Positions 5,287 to 11,848 of a DNA stretch of 12,188 bases are shown piece by piece. Position numbers and translations under genes: made by a program. Numbering within the stretch: the stretch's first letter is position 1; each line of letters begins with the position of its first letter. The stretch is from a bacterium (GTDB lineage: Bacteria; Pseudomonadota; Alphaproteobacteria; Rhizobiales; Xanthobacteraceae), in the NCBI GenBank assembly GCA_029946075.1, contig JAQSDT010000751.1, forward strand, positions 1-12,188. Reading direction: 5' to 3'. The notes under the pieces were generated by a model. The model was given only the letters and a program-made list of their open reading frames with translations, was not told the DNA's origin and ran no database searches.

Positions 5287-6279
5287 GTGATTGTTGGCCT
5301 GAAAACCCCTATTTTGCCCGCTGGCGAGGCTGCGGTGGCGGCTGCCGCGCGGGTTTTTGCCGAAGGCGGCCTGGTCGCGTTCCCGACCGAGACCGTTTAC
5401 GGCCTCGGCGCGGATGCCACCAATCCGGCGGCGATCGCCCGCCTCTACCAGGCCAAGGGCCGGCCGGCCTTCAATCCCCTGATCGCCCATGTCGGCGACC
5501 TCAAAGCCGCCCGGCGCATCGCCCGGTTCGACGCGCCGGCAGAGGCGCTCGCCGAGGCGTTCTGGCCCGGTCCGCTGACGCTGGTGCTGCCGAAGGCGCC
5601 GGGCTGCGCCGTGGCGGACCTTGCCACCGCGGGCCTCGATACCGTCGCGATCCGCATCCCCGCCCACCCCGTCGCGCGTGAAATCCTGCGCGCATTCGGC
5701 GGCCCGGTGGTGGCGCCCTCGGCCAACCTCTCGGGGCATGTGTCGCCGACCACCGCCGCGCATGTGCAGAGCGATCTGGCGGGCCGGATCGACCTGATCG
5801 TCGACGGCGGCGCGGTCGAGGTCGGCGTCGAATCCACCATCGTCGGCTGTTTCGATGAGCCGATGCTGCTGCGTCCTGGCGGCCTTGCCCGCGCCGAGAT
5901 CGAGCGCGTGCTCGGCCGCGCGTTGAAGCAGCCGCCGGCGGACGCGACAGGCGACAGCGGCCAGCCGCTGGCGCCGGGCATGCTGGCCTCGCATTATGCG
6001 CCCCGCGCGCGCGTGCGGCTCAACGCCACCAGCCTCAAGGCCGGCGAGGCGCTGCTGGCCTTCGGCCTCGGAGCAATTTCGGGAATTGACGGCGCTTCCA
6101 CAGTGATGAATCTGTCTGAACGCGGCGACGTCGATGAGGCCGCCGCCAATTTGTTCGGCTACCTACGCGCGCTCGACGCAAAAGGCGCGCACACCATCGC
6201 AGTGATGCCCATTCCGCAACACGGGCTGGGTGAAGCCATCAACGACCGGCTGCGCCGCGCAGCGGTCGGGCGGGAATGA
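5287..6279 (+). CDS. L-threonylcarbamoyladenylate synthase, Sua5 type
   Basis: A 330-aa enzyme that makes threonylcarbamoyl-AMP from threonine, bicarbonate and ATP, the first step of t6A37 modification of ANN-decoding tRNAs in the cytoplasm. The YrdC/Sua5 domain (about 12-205) shows FPTETVYGLGAD (32-43), the KGRPAFNPL nucleotide/threonine-site motif (57-65), WPGPLTLVLP, VVAPSANLSGHVSPTTAAHV, GVESTIVG and LLRPGG. The linker motif PGMLASHYAP and a C-terminal Sua5 domain follow, so this is the long Sua5 form, not the short TsaC form. The GTG at 5287 is the best start, with GAGGAA about 11 bases upstream. A longer frame back to 5092 would run antisense through the tRNA-Pro gene and is spurious. 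It is followed 12 bp later by the flavoenzyme gene, probably co-transcribed. Confidence 0.93.
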   Translation: MIVGLKTPILPAGEAAVAAAARVFAEGGLVAFPTETVYGLGADATNPAAIARLYQAKGRPAFNPLIAHVGDLKAARRIARFDAPAEALAEAFWPGPLTLVLPKAPGCAVADLATAGLDTVAIRIPAHPVAREILRAFGGPVVAPSANLSGHVSPTTAAHVQSDLAGRIDLIVDGGAVEVGVESTIVGCFDEPMLLRPGGLARAEIERVLGRALKQPPADATGDSGQPLAPGMLASHYAPRARVRLNATSLKAGEALLAFGLGAISGIDGASTVMNLSERGDVDEAAANLFGYLRALDAKGAHTIAVMPIPQHGLGEAINDRLRRAAVGRE

Positions 6280-6291
6280 AAGAGCAAGAAG

Positions 6292-7719
6292 ATGAACATC
6301 GTCCAGGGAAATGTTCCGCCGCTGCCGCCAGAACTGGTCGCGAAGTTTCGCGCCATCGTCGGCGACAAATACGCCTTCACCGATGCGGCCGATATCGCGC
6401 CTTACGTGACCGAGGAACGCGATCTCTTTCACGGTCGCTCGCCGCTGGTGCTGCGGCCGGGCACGACGGCCGAAGTGTCCGCGATCTGCAAGCTCGCCAG
6501 CGAACACAAGATCGCGCTGGTGCCGCAGGGCGGCAATACCGGACTGGTCGGCGGACAGACGCCGCATCATGGCGAGGTCGTGGTCTCGATGCGGCGGCTC
6601 GACAAGATCCGCGAGGTCGATGCGGCTTCCAACACCATGACCTGCGAGGCCGGCGTGGTGCTGCAGATCGCGCAGCAGCGCGCGGCGTCGGTCGATCGGC
6701 TGTTTCCGCTCTCGCTCGGCGCCGAAGGCAGCTGCACCATCGGCGGCAACCTCTCCACCAATGCCGGCGGCACCGCGGCGCTGGCTTATGGCGTGGCGCG
6801 CGAGATGGCGCTCGGGCTCGAAGTCGTGCTCGCGGACGGGCGGATTCTCAACGGCCTGTCGAAGCTGAAGAAGGACAATACCGGCTACGACCTTCGCAAC
6901 CTCTTCATCGGCGCCGAGGGCACGCTCGGCTTCATCACCGCGGCGACGCTGAAACTGTTTCCGAAGCCGCGCGCGGTGGAGACCGCCTATGTCGGCCTCA
7001 AATCGCCGGCCGAGGCGCTAAAGCTGCTGTCGATCTCGCAGAACGAGGCCGCCGGCAGCCTCACCAGCTTCGAACTGCTCGCCGACATCGCGGTCGATTT
7101 CAGCCTGCGCCACGGCATCGACATCCGCGATCCGCTTCAAAGCAAGCATCCCTGGTACGTGCTGATGGAATTGTCGTCCTCGCGCGACGACGCCCGTGCC
7201 GCGCTGGAATCGATCCTCGCCAAGGGCATGGAAGAAGGCATCGTCGACGATGCCGTGATCGCCGCGAATCTGACGCAGCGTTCGCAGTTCTGGAAACTGC
7301 GCGACGAGATGTCGGCCGCGCAGAAGCCGGAAGGCGGCTCGATCAAGCACGACATCTCGGTGCCGGTCGCGGCCGTGCCCGCATTCATCGAGGAAGCCAA
7401 CGCGGCGGTCGTCAAGCTGATCCCGGGCTCGCGCCCGGTGCCGTTCGGCCATCTCGGCGACGGCAACATCCACTATAATGTCAGCCAGCCGGTCGGCGGC
7501 AACATGGCCGATTTCCTCGCGCGCTGGCACGAGGTCAACGAAGTCGTATTCGCGATCGTGCTGCGGATGGGCGGATCGATCTCCGCCGAGCACGGCATCG
7601 GCGTGCTCAAGCGCGACGAACTGCCCGACGTAAAGGACAAGGTCGCGATCGAGCTGATGCGCGGCATCAAGGCGATGCTCGATCCGCACGGCATCATGAA
7701 CCCCGGCAAGGTGCTGTGA
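6292..7719 (+). CDS. FAD-linked oxidoreductase, D-2-hydroxyglutarate dehydrogenase-like
   Basis: A 475-aa flavoenzyme of the GlcD/D2HGDH/D-lactate dehydrogenase family. The N-terminal PCMH-type FAD domain (about 45-225) contains PLVLRPGTTAEVSAICKLAS, the pyrophosphate-binding loop VPQGGNTGLVGGQ (77-89), SLGAEGSCTIGGNLSTNAGG and NLFIGAEGTLGFIT. The C-terminal FAD-oxidase domain holds WKLRDEM (R337), IKHDISVPV, the metal-binding HLGDGNIHYN (H387, H394), SAEHGIG (E433, H434) and the terminal DPHGIMNPGKVL. These features match enzymes oxidising D-2-hydroxy acids to 2-oxo acids, with electrons passed to a carrier such as ETF. D-2-hydroxyglutarate is the likeliest substrate, D-lactate and others possible. 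It is cytoplasmic. The stop codon overlaps the GTG start of the GNAT gene, so the two are translationally coupled. Confidence 0.9.
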   Translation: MNIVQGNVPPLPPELVAKFRAIVGDKYAFTDAADIAPYVTEERDLFHGRSPLVLRPGTTAEVSAICKLASEHKIALVPQGGNTGLVGGQTPHHGEVVVSMRRLDKIREVDAASNTMTCEAGVVLQIAQQRAASVDRLFPLSLGAEGSCTIGGNLSTNAGGTAALAYGVAREMALGLEVVLADGRILNGLSKLKKDNTGYDLRNLFIGAEGTLGFITAATLKLFPKPRAVETAYVGLKSPAEALKLLSISQNEAAGSLTSFELLADIAVDFSLRHGIDIRDPLQSKHPWYVLMELSSSRDDARAALESILAKGMEEGIVDDAVIAANLTQRSQFWKLRDEMSAAQKPEGGSIKHDISVPVAAVPAFIEEANAAVVKLIPGSRPVPFGHLGDGNIHYNVSQPVGGNMADFLARWHEVNEVVFAIVLRMGGSISAEHGIGVLKRDELPDVKDKVAIELMRGIKAMLDPHGIMNPGKVL

Positions 7720-8177
7720 CGGAAACTCAGACCAGGCCTGTTCCCGCGCTCGATATCACCGATATCGTCGACACCGACGTCGCCACCGTGATCGCGCTGT
7801 GGCATGCCTGCGGATTGACGCGGCCGTGGAACGATCCGGCCTCCGATATCGCGCTGGCCCGCCGCGAGCCGAACTCCACCATCCTGATCGGGCGCGACAA
7901 TGGTGCGATCGTCGCCACCGCCATGGTCGGCTATGACGGCCACCGCGGCTGGGTCTATTACGTCGCGACCGATCCGGAACGCCGCGCCAAGGGCTATGGC
8001 CGTGCGATCATGAACGCCGCGGAAGACTGGCTGCGCGCCGCCGGCATTGCCAAGCTGCAACTGCTGGTGCGGCCGGAAAACTCCGGCGTCGCCGCATTCT
8101 ACAATTCGATCGGCTTCGGCGAGCAGAAAATCCTGTTCTTCACCAAATGGCTCGACGGCCGCGAGCCGCCGCGCTGA
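7716..8177 (+). CDS. GNAT-family N-acetyltransferase, YpeA-like
   Basis: A 153-aa protein starting at a GTG that overlaps the preceding TGA (GTGA), implying coupling to the flavoenzyme. The GNAT fold is complete: IALWHACGLTRPWNDPASDIALARR (about 26-50) is typical of the YpeA subgroup. IVATAMVGYDGHRGWVYYVATDPERR (65-90) leads into the acetyl-CoA loop RAKGYG (R90-G95). Motif B, LLVRPENSGVAAFYNSIGF (117-134), contains the Tyr (Y129) that often acts as general acid. It transfers an acetyl group from acetyl-CoA to an amine; the acceptor cannot be predicted. It is cytoplasmic and followed almost at once by a decayed Nudix fragment. Confidence 0.9.
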   Translation: MTETQTRPVPALDITDIVDTDVATVIALWHACGLTRPWNDPASDIALARREPNSTILIGRDNGAIVATAMVGYDGHRGWVYYVATDPERRAKGYGRAIMNAAEDWLRAAGIAKLQLLVRPENSGVAAFYNSIGFGEQKILFFTKWLDGREPPR

Positions 8178-8179
8178 GC

Positions 8180-8410
8180 CCAAGGGCCTTCATGAGTCCG
8201 GGTGCGATGACGGAAAAAATCCACTTCTTCGTCGCCGAATACGACGCCGCGATGCGGATCGGCAGCGGCCTTGTCGATGAGGGCAAGGACATCGAGGTGC
8301 TGGAATTGCCGGTCGATCGGGCGCTGCCGATGATTTAGGACGGACGCATCGCGGACGCCAAAACCATCATGCTGCTGCAATATGCGGCGCTGAGTATATT
8401 CGCGAAGTGA
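8180..8410 (+). pseudogene. C-terminal remnant of a Nudix hydrolase (NudK-like), truncated and with an internal TAG
   Basis: In one frame the sequence reads ...RAFMSPGAMTEKIHFFVAE, then a block ending DIEVLELPVDRALPMI. It then meets TAG (8336-8338) and continues as DGRIADAKTIMLLQYAALSI to TGA at 8408-8410. The pieces 'MSPG..TEKIHFFVA', 'DIEVLELP...AL.MI.DGRI.DAKTIMLLQYA' are the C-terminal part of GDP-mannose pyrophosphatase/ADP-sugar Nudix hydrolases of the NudK kind. The N-terminal part with the Nudix box is missing; the GNAT gene ends directly before the fragment. Roughly 75 of about 190 expected residues remain. An ATG at 8192 gives a 48-residue open frame up to the TAG, but it would lack any catalytic residue. 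I regard it as a dead relic left by a deletion followed by a nonsense mutation. Confidence 0.8.
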
Positions 8411-8426
8411 TCCGCGCCTTGGCCCG

Positions 8427-8987
8427 CTAGATCGCCTTGGCGGCCACGCTGGCGGAAGCAATAATCTCGCGCCTGACACGCTCATCCCTGACGGCGCGCG
8501 CCATCGCGGCGGCACCCGACAGCACAGCGAGCAGGGCCAAGGCGCGCTCGCGCGCATTGGCGCCGCGGAAGCCGCCGGCCAGTGCAGCTACCAGCGCTTC
8601 GAGTTCGGCCTCGTACACCGCGCGCGTAGCATCGTCGGCACGCGCGACGTCCTGCGAAAAACTCGGCAGCCCGCAGGCCTCATCGAGGCCGACCTGCATA
8701 CGTTCGCCGAGGTAGAAGTCGATGAACGGCTCGCGCCAGTTACGGCCATGCTGCTGCTGCAACGCCAGCACGCCGTTGCGCAGCATTGCAAGACCCTCCG
8801 ACACCACCACGCGAAACGCCTCCGCCTTTGAGTCGAAATGGGCATAGAACGCGCCCGACGTCAGCCCGGCGCCCTTGGCGAGCGCGTCGACGCCGGCGCC
8901 ACCGAACCCGCCAGTGCGAAAGCCACGCCCGGCAGCGTCGACCAGCCGCTGCCTCGCATCGCCATCACTGTTTTTCGGTCGCGCCAT
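8427..8987 (-). CDS. TetR/AcrR-family transcriptional regulator
   Basis: A 186-aa repressor-type protein. Its N-terminal DNA-binding domain reads ARQRLVDAAGRGFRTGGFGG, then AGVDALAKGAGLTSGAFYAHF (about 31-51). The helix-turn-helix and the TetR signature 'GaFYaHFdSKaeaF' are both present. The remaining ~125 residues are helical and Ala-rich (FIDFYLGERM, RAVYEAELEALVAALAGGF, ALALLAVLSGAAAMARAV), as expected for the ligand-binding and dimerisation domain; the ligand is unknown. It is divergent from the tautomerase gene, and the 143-bp gap holds three identical palindromes, so it very likely represses both itself and that gene. AAGGAAGG lies about 9-16 bases upstream of the ATG. Family certain, target inferred. 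Confidence 0.93.
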   Translation of the reverse strand: MARPKNSDGDARQRLVDAAGRGFRTGGFGGAGVDALAKGAGLTSGAFYAHFDSKAEAFRVVVSEGLAMLRNGVLALQQQHGRNWREPFIDFYLGERMQVGLDEACGLPSFSQDVARADDATRAVYEAELEALVAALAGGFRGANARERALALLAVLSGAAAMARAVRDERVRREIIASASVAAKAI

Positions 8988-9008
8988 CGGCCCACGCCTT
9001 CCTTTCAG

Positions 9009-9020
9009 TAACGATCGTTA
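9009..9020. promoter_or_regulatory. TetR operator 1 (proximal to the regulator gene)
   Basis: TAACGATCGTTA, a perfect 12-bp palindrome, 22 bases upstream of the regulator's ATG. The flanks are not symmetrical here, so it may be the weakest of the three sites. Its position fits autorepression of the regulator. Confidence 0.8.
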
Positions 9021-9028
9021 TATTATTC

Positions 9029-9057
9029 TTGACAACATAACGATCGTTATGTTCTTT
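9029..9057 (+). promoter_or_regulatory. Probable promoter of the tautomerase gene
   Basis: A perfect -35 TTGACA lies at 9029-9034 and ends on the first base of the central operator. With a 17-base spacer the -10 would fall at about 9052-9057 (TTCTTT), a poor match, so the -10 is uncertain. The central operator fills the spacer and operator 3 falls near the expected transcription start, the geometry expected for repression by occlusion. Confidence 0.45.
9034..9053. promoter_or_regulatory. TetR operator 2 (central, 20-bp perfect palindrome)
   Basis: AACATAACGATCGTTATGTT is perfectly self-complementary over 20 bases and includes the TAACGATCGTTA core at 9038-9049. Its centre lies 29 bp from that of operator 1 and 23 bp from that of operator 3. 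It overlaps the tautomerase promoter spacer. Confidence 0.85.
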
Positions 9058-9058
9058 G

Positions 9059-9074
9059 GATAACGATCGTTATC
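9059..9074. promoter_or_regulatory. TetR operator 3 (proximal to the tautomerase gene, 16-bp palindrome)
   Basis: GATAACGATCGTTATC, a perfect 16-bp palindrome around the same TAACGATCGTTA core (9061-9072). It sits about 57 bases upstream of the tautomerase ATG, near the expected transcription start. Confidence 0.85.
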
Positions 9075-9130
9075 TAGCGATTGCCAGGCCGGCCACAACG
9101 GGCGGCCGGCAGCCCCTGTTGGAGATTCCC

Positions 9131-9553
9131 ATGCCAATCCAGATCATCGTTCCCGAAGGCGTCCTGACGCCGGCCGCGGAGGCCGAGGCGTTCCGCAAGC
9201 TGACCGAATTGTTGCTGCGTCTCCACGGCCTCACCGGCAACAGCTTCATGACGCCGAACGTCATCGGTGAAGTGACGGTGGCGCCGAAGGGCCGCACTTT
9301 CTCGGGCGGCAAACCGACAGAGATCGCGATTTTCGAGCTGAAGGTGCCGTCCTTCGTCCTCCCCACCCAGGAACTGAAAGACGCCTGGATTTCGGAAGGC
9401 ACAGGAATCATCGAGGAGGCCACCGCCGGTCGCATCAAGCGCCAGAACATCTATTCGAGTGTCAGCTATGCGGTCGAAGGCGCCTGGGGGATCGGCGGCA
9501 AGGCCTACAGCAATGCCGAACTAGGATCGGCGGTCGCTGCCGCCGCGGCCTGA
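9131..9553 (+). CDS. Tautomerase-superfamily protein with N-terminal Pro
   Basis: A 140-aa protein beginning MPIQIIVPEG. After removal of Met, Pro1 would be the N-terminus, the catalytic base of the 4-oxalocrotonate tautomerase/cis-CaaD/MIF superfamily. The length fits two fused beta-alpha-beta units: the first from PIQIIVPEG through helix AEAEAFRKLTELLLRLHGL; the second from the strand TEIAIFELKVPSFVL and helix ELKDAWISEGTGIIEEATAG to NIYSSVSYAVEGAWGIGGKAYS. The ATG is chosen because it exposes Pro1 and has GGAG six bases upstream; an earlier in-frame start at 9056 would bury Pro1 and overlap the operators. Such enzymes tautomerise or hydrolyse small, often xenobiotic, keto or halo acids; the substrate here is unknown. 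It is controlled, by inference, by the divergent TetR regulator. Confidence 0.85.
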   Translation: MPIQIIVPEGVLTPAAEAEAFRKLTELLLRLHGLTGNSFMTPNVIGEVTVAPKGRTFSGGKPTEIAIFELKVPSFVLPTQELKDAWISEGTGIIEEATAGRIKRQNIYSSVSYAVEGAWGIGGKAYSNAELGSAVAAAAA

Positions 9554-9570
9554 GCGCTTGCATCCAACAC

Positions 9571-9597
9571 AGTCACGTCGCCGCGTGCGGCGTGACT
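9571..9597. terminator. Hairpin between convergent tautomerase and SRAP genes
   Basis: AGTCACG (9571-9577) and CGTGACT (9591-9597) form a perfect 7-bp stem. Alternatively AGTCA/TGACT plus CGCCG/CGGCG gives a bulged 10-bp stem. There is no T tract on either side, but its place between two converging genes suggests a bidirectional terminator or mRNA 3' end structure. Confidence 0.5.
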
Positions 9598-9636
9598 AAT
9601 TCGCGCGATCGGAACCGCCGATGCTGGATGCGGCCG

Positions 9637-10401
9637 CTAGAACAACGAACCTTGATCGTCGTCCTCCGGCGCCGTCGCAGCGACCTTGCGCGCCGCTTTC
9701 TTCGCCGGCTTCGGCTCCTCCGCCGCACGCTCCTCCGCCGTGATCGGCAGCAGCAATTGTTCGTCGTCATTGACGACGCGATTGACGCGCGTCGAAATCT
9801 CGTGCCAGGCGAACTCGCCCACATCAGGCCCGCGCAGCAGCGGCATCACCTCGTCGGCGCCGGCGGCGCGGCCGTCGAGCCAGCGCTCGAAATCCCCGGG
9901 CGCGATGGTGACGGGGACGCGGTGATGCAGCATGGCGAGGTCGGGGCTCGCGGCCGCGGTGATGATGGCGACGCCGTCGGTCTCCTCGCCGTTCGGTCCC
10001 ATCCAGGTCTCCGACAGCGCGGCAAATGCGATCGGCGCGCCGTCGCGGCGATGGATGAAGAACGGCCGTTTTCGGCCGCCGGAGTCCTGCCATTCGTAAT
10101 AGCCGTCCGCCGGGATCAGGCAGCGCCGCCGCTTGATGGCGTTCTTGAACGCCGGCTTTTCCCGCACCGTCTCCGACCGCGCGTTGATCAGGAGCGTAAA
10201 TTTACGGGGATCCTTCACCCAGGCCGGAACCAGCCCCCAGCGCATCAACCGGAAGTGACGCCCGCCATTTTCCAGAATGACGACCGGTACGGGTTGTGTG
10301 GGGGCAATGTTAAATCTCGGCGGGAAGTTCGGCTGTTCGATGTAGCCGAAGACCTGCCGGATCGCCGCCGGGGGTGACGTAATTACGAAACGTCCGCACA
10401 T
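9637..10401 (-). CDS. SRAP-domain protein (YedK/HMCES family), abasic-site DNA-protein crosslinker
   Basis: A 254-aa protein starting MCGRF, the hallmark of SRAP proteins. Cys2 becomes the N-terminal residue and forms a thiazolidine crosslink with abasic sites in single-stranded DNA, shielding them during replication. The other active-site residues are present: N73 in INARSET, E103 in PADGYYEW and H159 in LHHRVP. FNIAPTQ and MRWGLVPAWVKD are further family blocks. The core ends near residue 215, followed by a Lys/Ala/Glu-rich flexible tail (EEPKPAKKAARKVAATAPED) finishing in QGSLF, which resembles a beta-clamp binding peptide. It is divergent from the 171-aa hypothetical gene, and I saw no alphaproteobacterial LexA box (GTTC-N7-GTTC) in the short spacer. 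Confidence 0.93.
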   Translation of the reverse strand: MCGRFVITSPPAAIRQVFGYIEQPNFPPRFNIAPTQPVPVVILENGGRHFRLMRWGLVPAWVKDPRKFTLLINARSETVREKPAFKNAIKRRRCLIPADGYYEWQDSGGRKRPFFIHRRDGAPIAFAALSETWMGPNGEETDGVAIITAAASPDLAMLHHRVPVTIAPGDFERWLDGRAAGADEVMPLLRGPDVGEFAWHEISTRVNRVVNDDEQLLLPITAEERAAEEPKPAKKAARKVAATAPEDDDQGSLF

Positions 10402-10463
10402 TATCTAACCCAAATAGGTATCTGTTTAAGCGGTTTTAACTCCGTATGTTAACAGTGGAACGG

Positions 10464-10979
10464 ATGAGCTCAACGGCCGCCATAGGGGTGCGATCCGATC
10501 GCCCGACACCGCCACCGACGGGCCACATTGACGAGGCTCGCGCGGCGCAGCTGAAGGCTGCCAACATCAACCCGCGGACCGGTCTCGCCACCGACTACCT
10601 CAACCACTTCAACGAAGCCGTCATGCTGCTCGAGATGATTCCGGACATGCCGGAATGCGCAGAGGATTTCCTGACCTGGAGCCCGCTGTCCTACGCCGAG
10701 CATTTCTGGGCCTCCAACTTCAAGGCCCGCGACCTCGCCATCGAGGCTTATGAATGCGCCGACCCCAAAGTCCGCGCCGACTTCGACAGCATCACCAGCG
10801 CCATGACCTCGATCCTGTCGGCGGTCAGCGATGCCATGCGAAAGGTCACCCAGGACAAGACCCGCGCCACGCTGGCCGAACAGGCCACCGGCTGGGTCAA
10901 GCCGCTGGTGATGCAGGCCGGCGGCGTGATCAACGGCGCAGCCGAGGGCGACGTCGACAACATCATGGCGGCCAACTGA
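10464..10979 (+). CDS. Conserved hypothetical alphaproteobacterial protein (171 aa)
   Basis: I choose the ATG at 10464 (MSSTAAIGVRSDRP). A start at 10446 adds six residues and cannot be excluded. The N-terminal ~30 residues look disordered. The body, NINPRTGLATDYLNHFNEAV then MLLEMIPDMPECAEDFLTW, SPLSYAEHFWASNFKARDLA and IEAYECADPKVRADF, is a pattern I have seen in unnamed rhizobial proteins. The rest is mostly helical: MTSILSAVSDAMRKVTQDKT followed by TGWVKPLVMQAGGVINGA. There is no signal peptide and no convincing membrane segment, so it is probably cytoplasmic. No function is known to me. The stop lies 4 bp before the Nudix gene, so the two are probably co-transcribed. Confidence 0.75.
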   Translation: MSSTAAIGVRSDRPTPPPTGHIDEARAAQLKAANINPRTGLATDYLNHFNEAVMLLEMIPDMPECAEDFLTWSPLSYAEHFWASNFKARDLAIEAYECADPKVRADFDSITSAMTSILSAVSDAMRKVTQDKTRATLAEQATGWVKPLVMQAGGVINGAAEGDVDNIMAAN

Positions 10980-10983
10980 CGGC

Positions 10984-11394
10984 ATGACGCCCGATCGCCC
11001 CCAACTCGCCGTGAGCGGCGCGATCTTTCGCGACGGCAAGGTGCTGCTGGTCCGCCGCTCCCGCTCGCCGGGCAAAGGCTTCTACTCGTTCCCGGGCGGC
11101 CGGGTCGAATTCGGCGAATCCCTGCACACCGCCCTCCACCGCGAGGTCGACGAGGAAACCGGCCTCCGGATCGAGATTCTGGGCCTCGCCGGCTGGCGCG
11201 AGGTGCTGCCCGGGGCCGGCAGTGGCGGCGGCCATTACCTGATCATGTCGTTCGCCGCCCGCTGGACCGCCCGGGAGCCGGTGCTGAACGACGAGCACGA
11301 CGACTTTAAGTGGCTGGCTCCCGATGCGCTCGGCGACCTCAAGGTCACCGGCGGGCTCCAGGAGGTCATTGACGCCGCCCGGAAGCTGGTCTGA
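10984..11394 (+). CDS. Nudix hydrolase (MutT/ADP-ribose pyrophosphatase-like)
   Basis: A 136-aa enzyme hydrolysing nucleoside diphosphates linked to another moiety. The Nudix box G-x5-E-x7-RE-U-x-EE-x-G-U is perfect: G39, E45, R53-E54, E57-E58, G60-L61, within PGGRVEFGESLHTALHREVD and EETGL. Before it stand the strand LAVSGAIFRDGKVLLVRR and SPGKGFYSFPGG; after it the strands LGLAGWREVL, HYLIMSFAARW and DDFKWLAPDAL. The compact single-domain size fits the MutT/ADP-ribose pyrophosphatase range; the substrate is not decided by sequence. The ribosome binding site is weak. It differs in length and motifs from the Nudix remnant at 8180-8410, so it is not the intact copy of that gene. Confidence 0.92.
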   Translation: MTPDRPQLAVSGAIFRDGKVLLVRRSRSPGKGFYSFPGGRVEFGESLHTALHREVDEETGLRIEILGLAGWREVLPGAGSGGGHYLIMSFAARWTAREPVLNDEHDDFKWLAPDALGDLKVTGGLQEVIDAARKLV

Positions 11395-11469
11395 ACCGGT
11401 CGTTTCCGGGGGATCGCGCCTTGCCTCGGGCGTATTGAGGGGGCATATCGGGCGGGTTCTGGACAAGCG

Positions 11470-11847
11470 ATGCTCAAGCACCTCCTCGCCGCCCTCATTC
11501 TCATCTCGGCCTGCCATCTGGCCCCCGCGCGGGCACAGGATGCCGCTGCGCCGTTCGATGCCGATTTGCAGCGGCTGGCGGAGATCCTCGGTACCCTGCA
11601 TTATCTCCGGGGCATCTGCGGCACCAATGAAGGCGCCAAATGGCGCAACGAGATGCAGGCGCTGGTCGACGCCGAAACCCCCTCCGGCGAGCGCCGGGCC
11701 CGCATGATCGCCGGTTTCAACCGCGGCTATAACGGCTTTCAGCAGACCTATCGCACCTGCACGCCGGCAGCGTCCGTGGCGATCCGCAGGTATATCGAGG
11801 AAGGCTCGAAAATCTCACGCGATCTCACCGCGCGCTATGCGAACTAA
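11470..11847 (+). CDS. TIGR02301-type exported protein of Alphaproteobacteria
   Basis: A 125-aa protein with an N-terminal export signal (MLKHLLAALILISACHLAPA then RAQ). The mature part carries the TIGR02301 pattern: LQRLAEILGTLHYLRGICGTNEGAKWRNEM, then ERRARMIAGFNRGYNGFQQT, YRTC, and RRYIEEGSKISRDL. Two conserved cysteines (C50, C97) could form a disulfide in the periplasm. The signal is ambiguous: PARA/Q after residue 22 suits signal peptidase I, but I-S-A-C at 12-15 also fits a lipobox, so it could be a lipoprotein. The function of the family is unknown. The stop is just before the ATG of the HAD gene. Confidence 0.85.
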   Translation: MLKHLLAALILISACHLAPARAQDAAAPFDADLQRLAEILGTLHYLRGICGTNEGAKWRNEMQALVDAETPSGERRARMIAGFNRGYNGFQQTYRTCTPAASVAIRRYIEEGSKISRDLTARYAN

Positions 11848-11848
11848 G

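Noticed and set aside
6276..7478. 400-codon plus-strand frame overlapping the flavoenzyme gene
   Set aside because: Arg/Gly/Ala-rich translation with no motifs; it is an out-of-frame shadow of the well-supported FAD enzyme.
10402..10463. Possible SOS (LexA) box controlling the SRAP gene
   Set aside because: Only a single GAAC is present; the GTTC-N7-GTTC pattern of Alphaproteobacteria is not found in either orientation.
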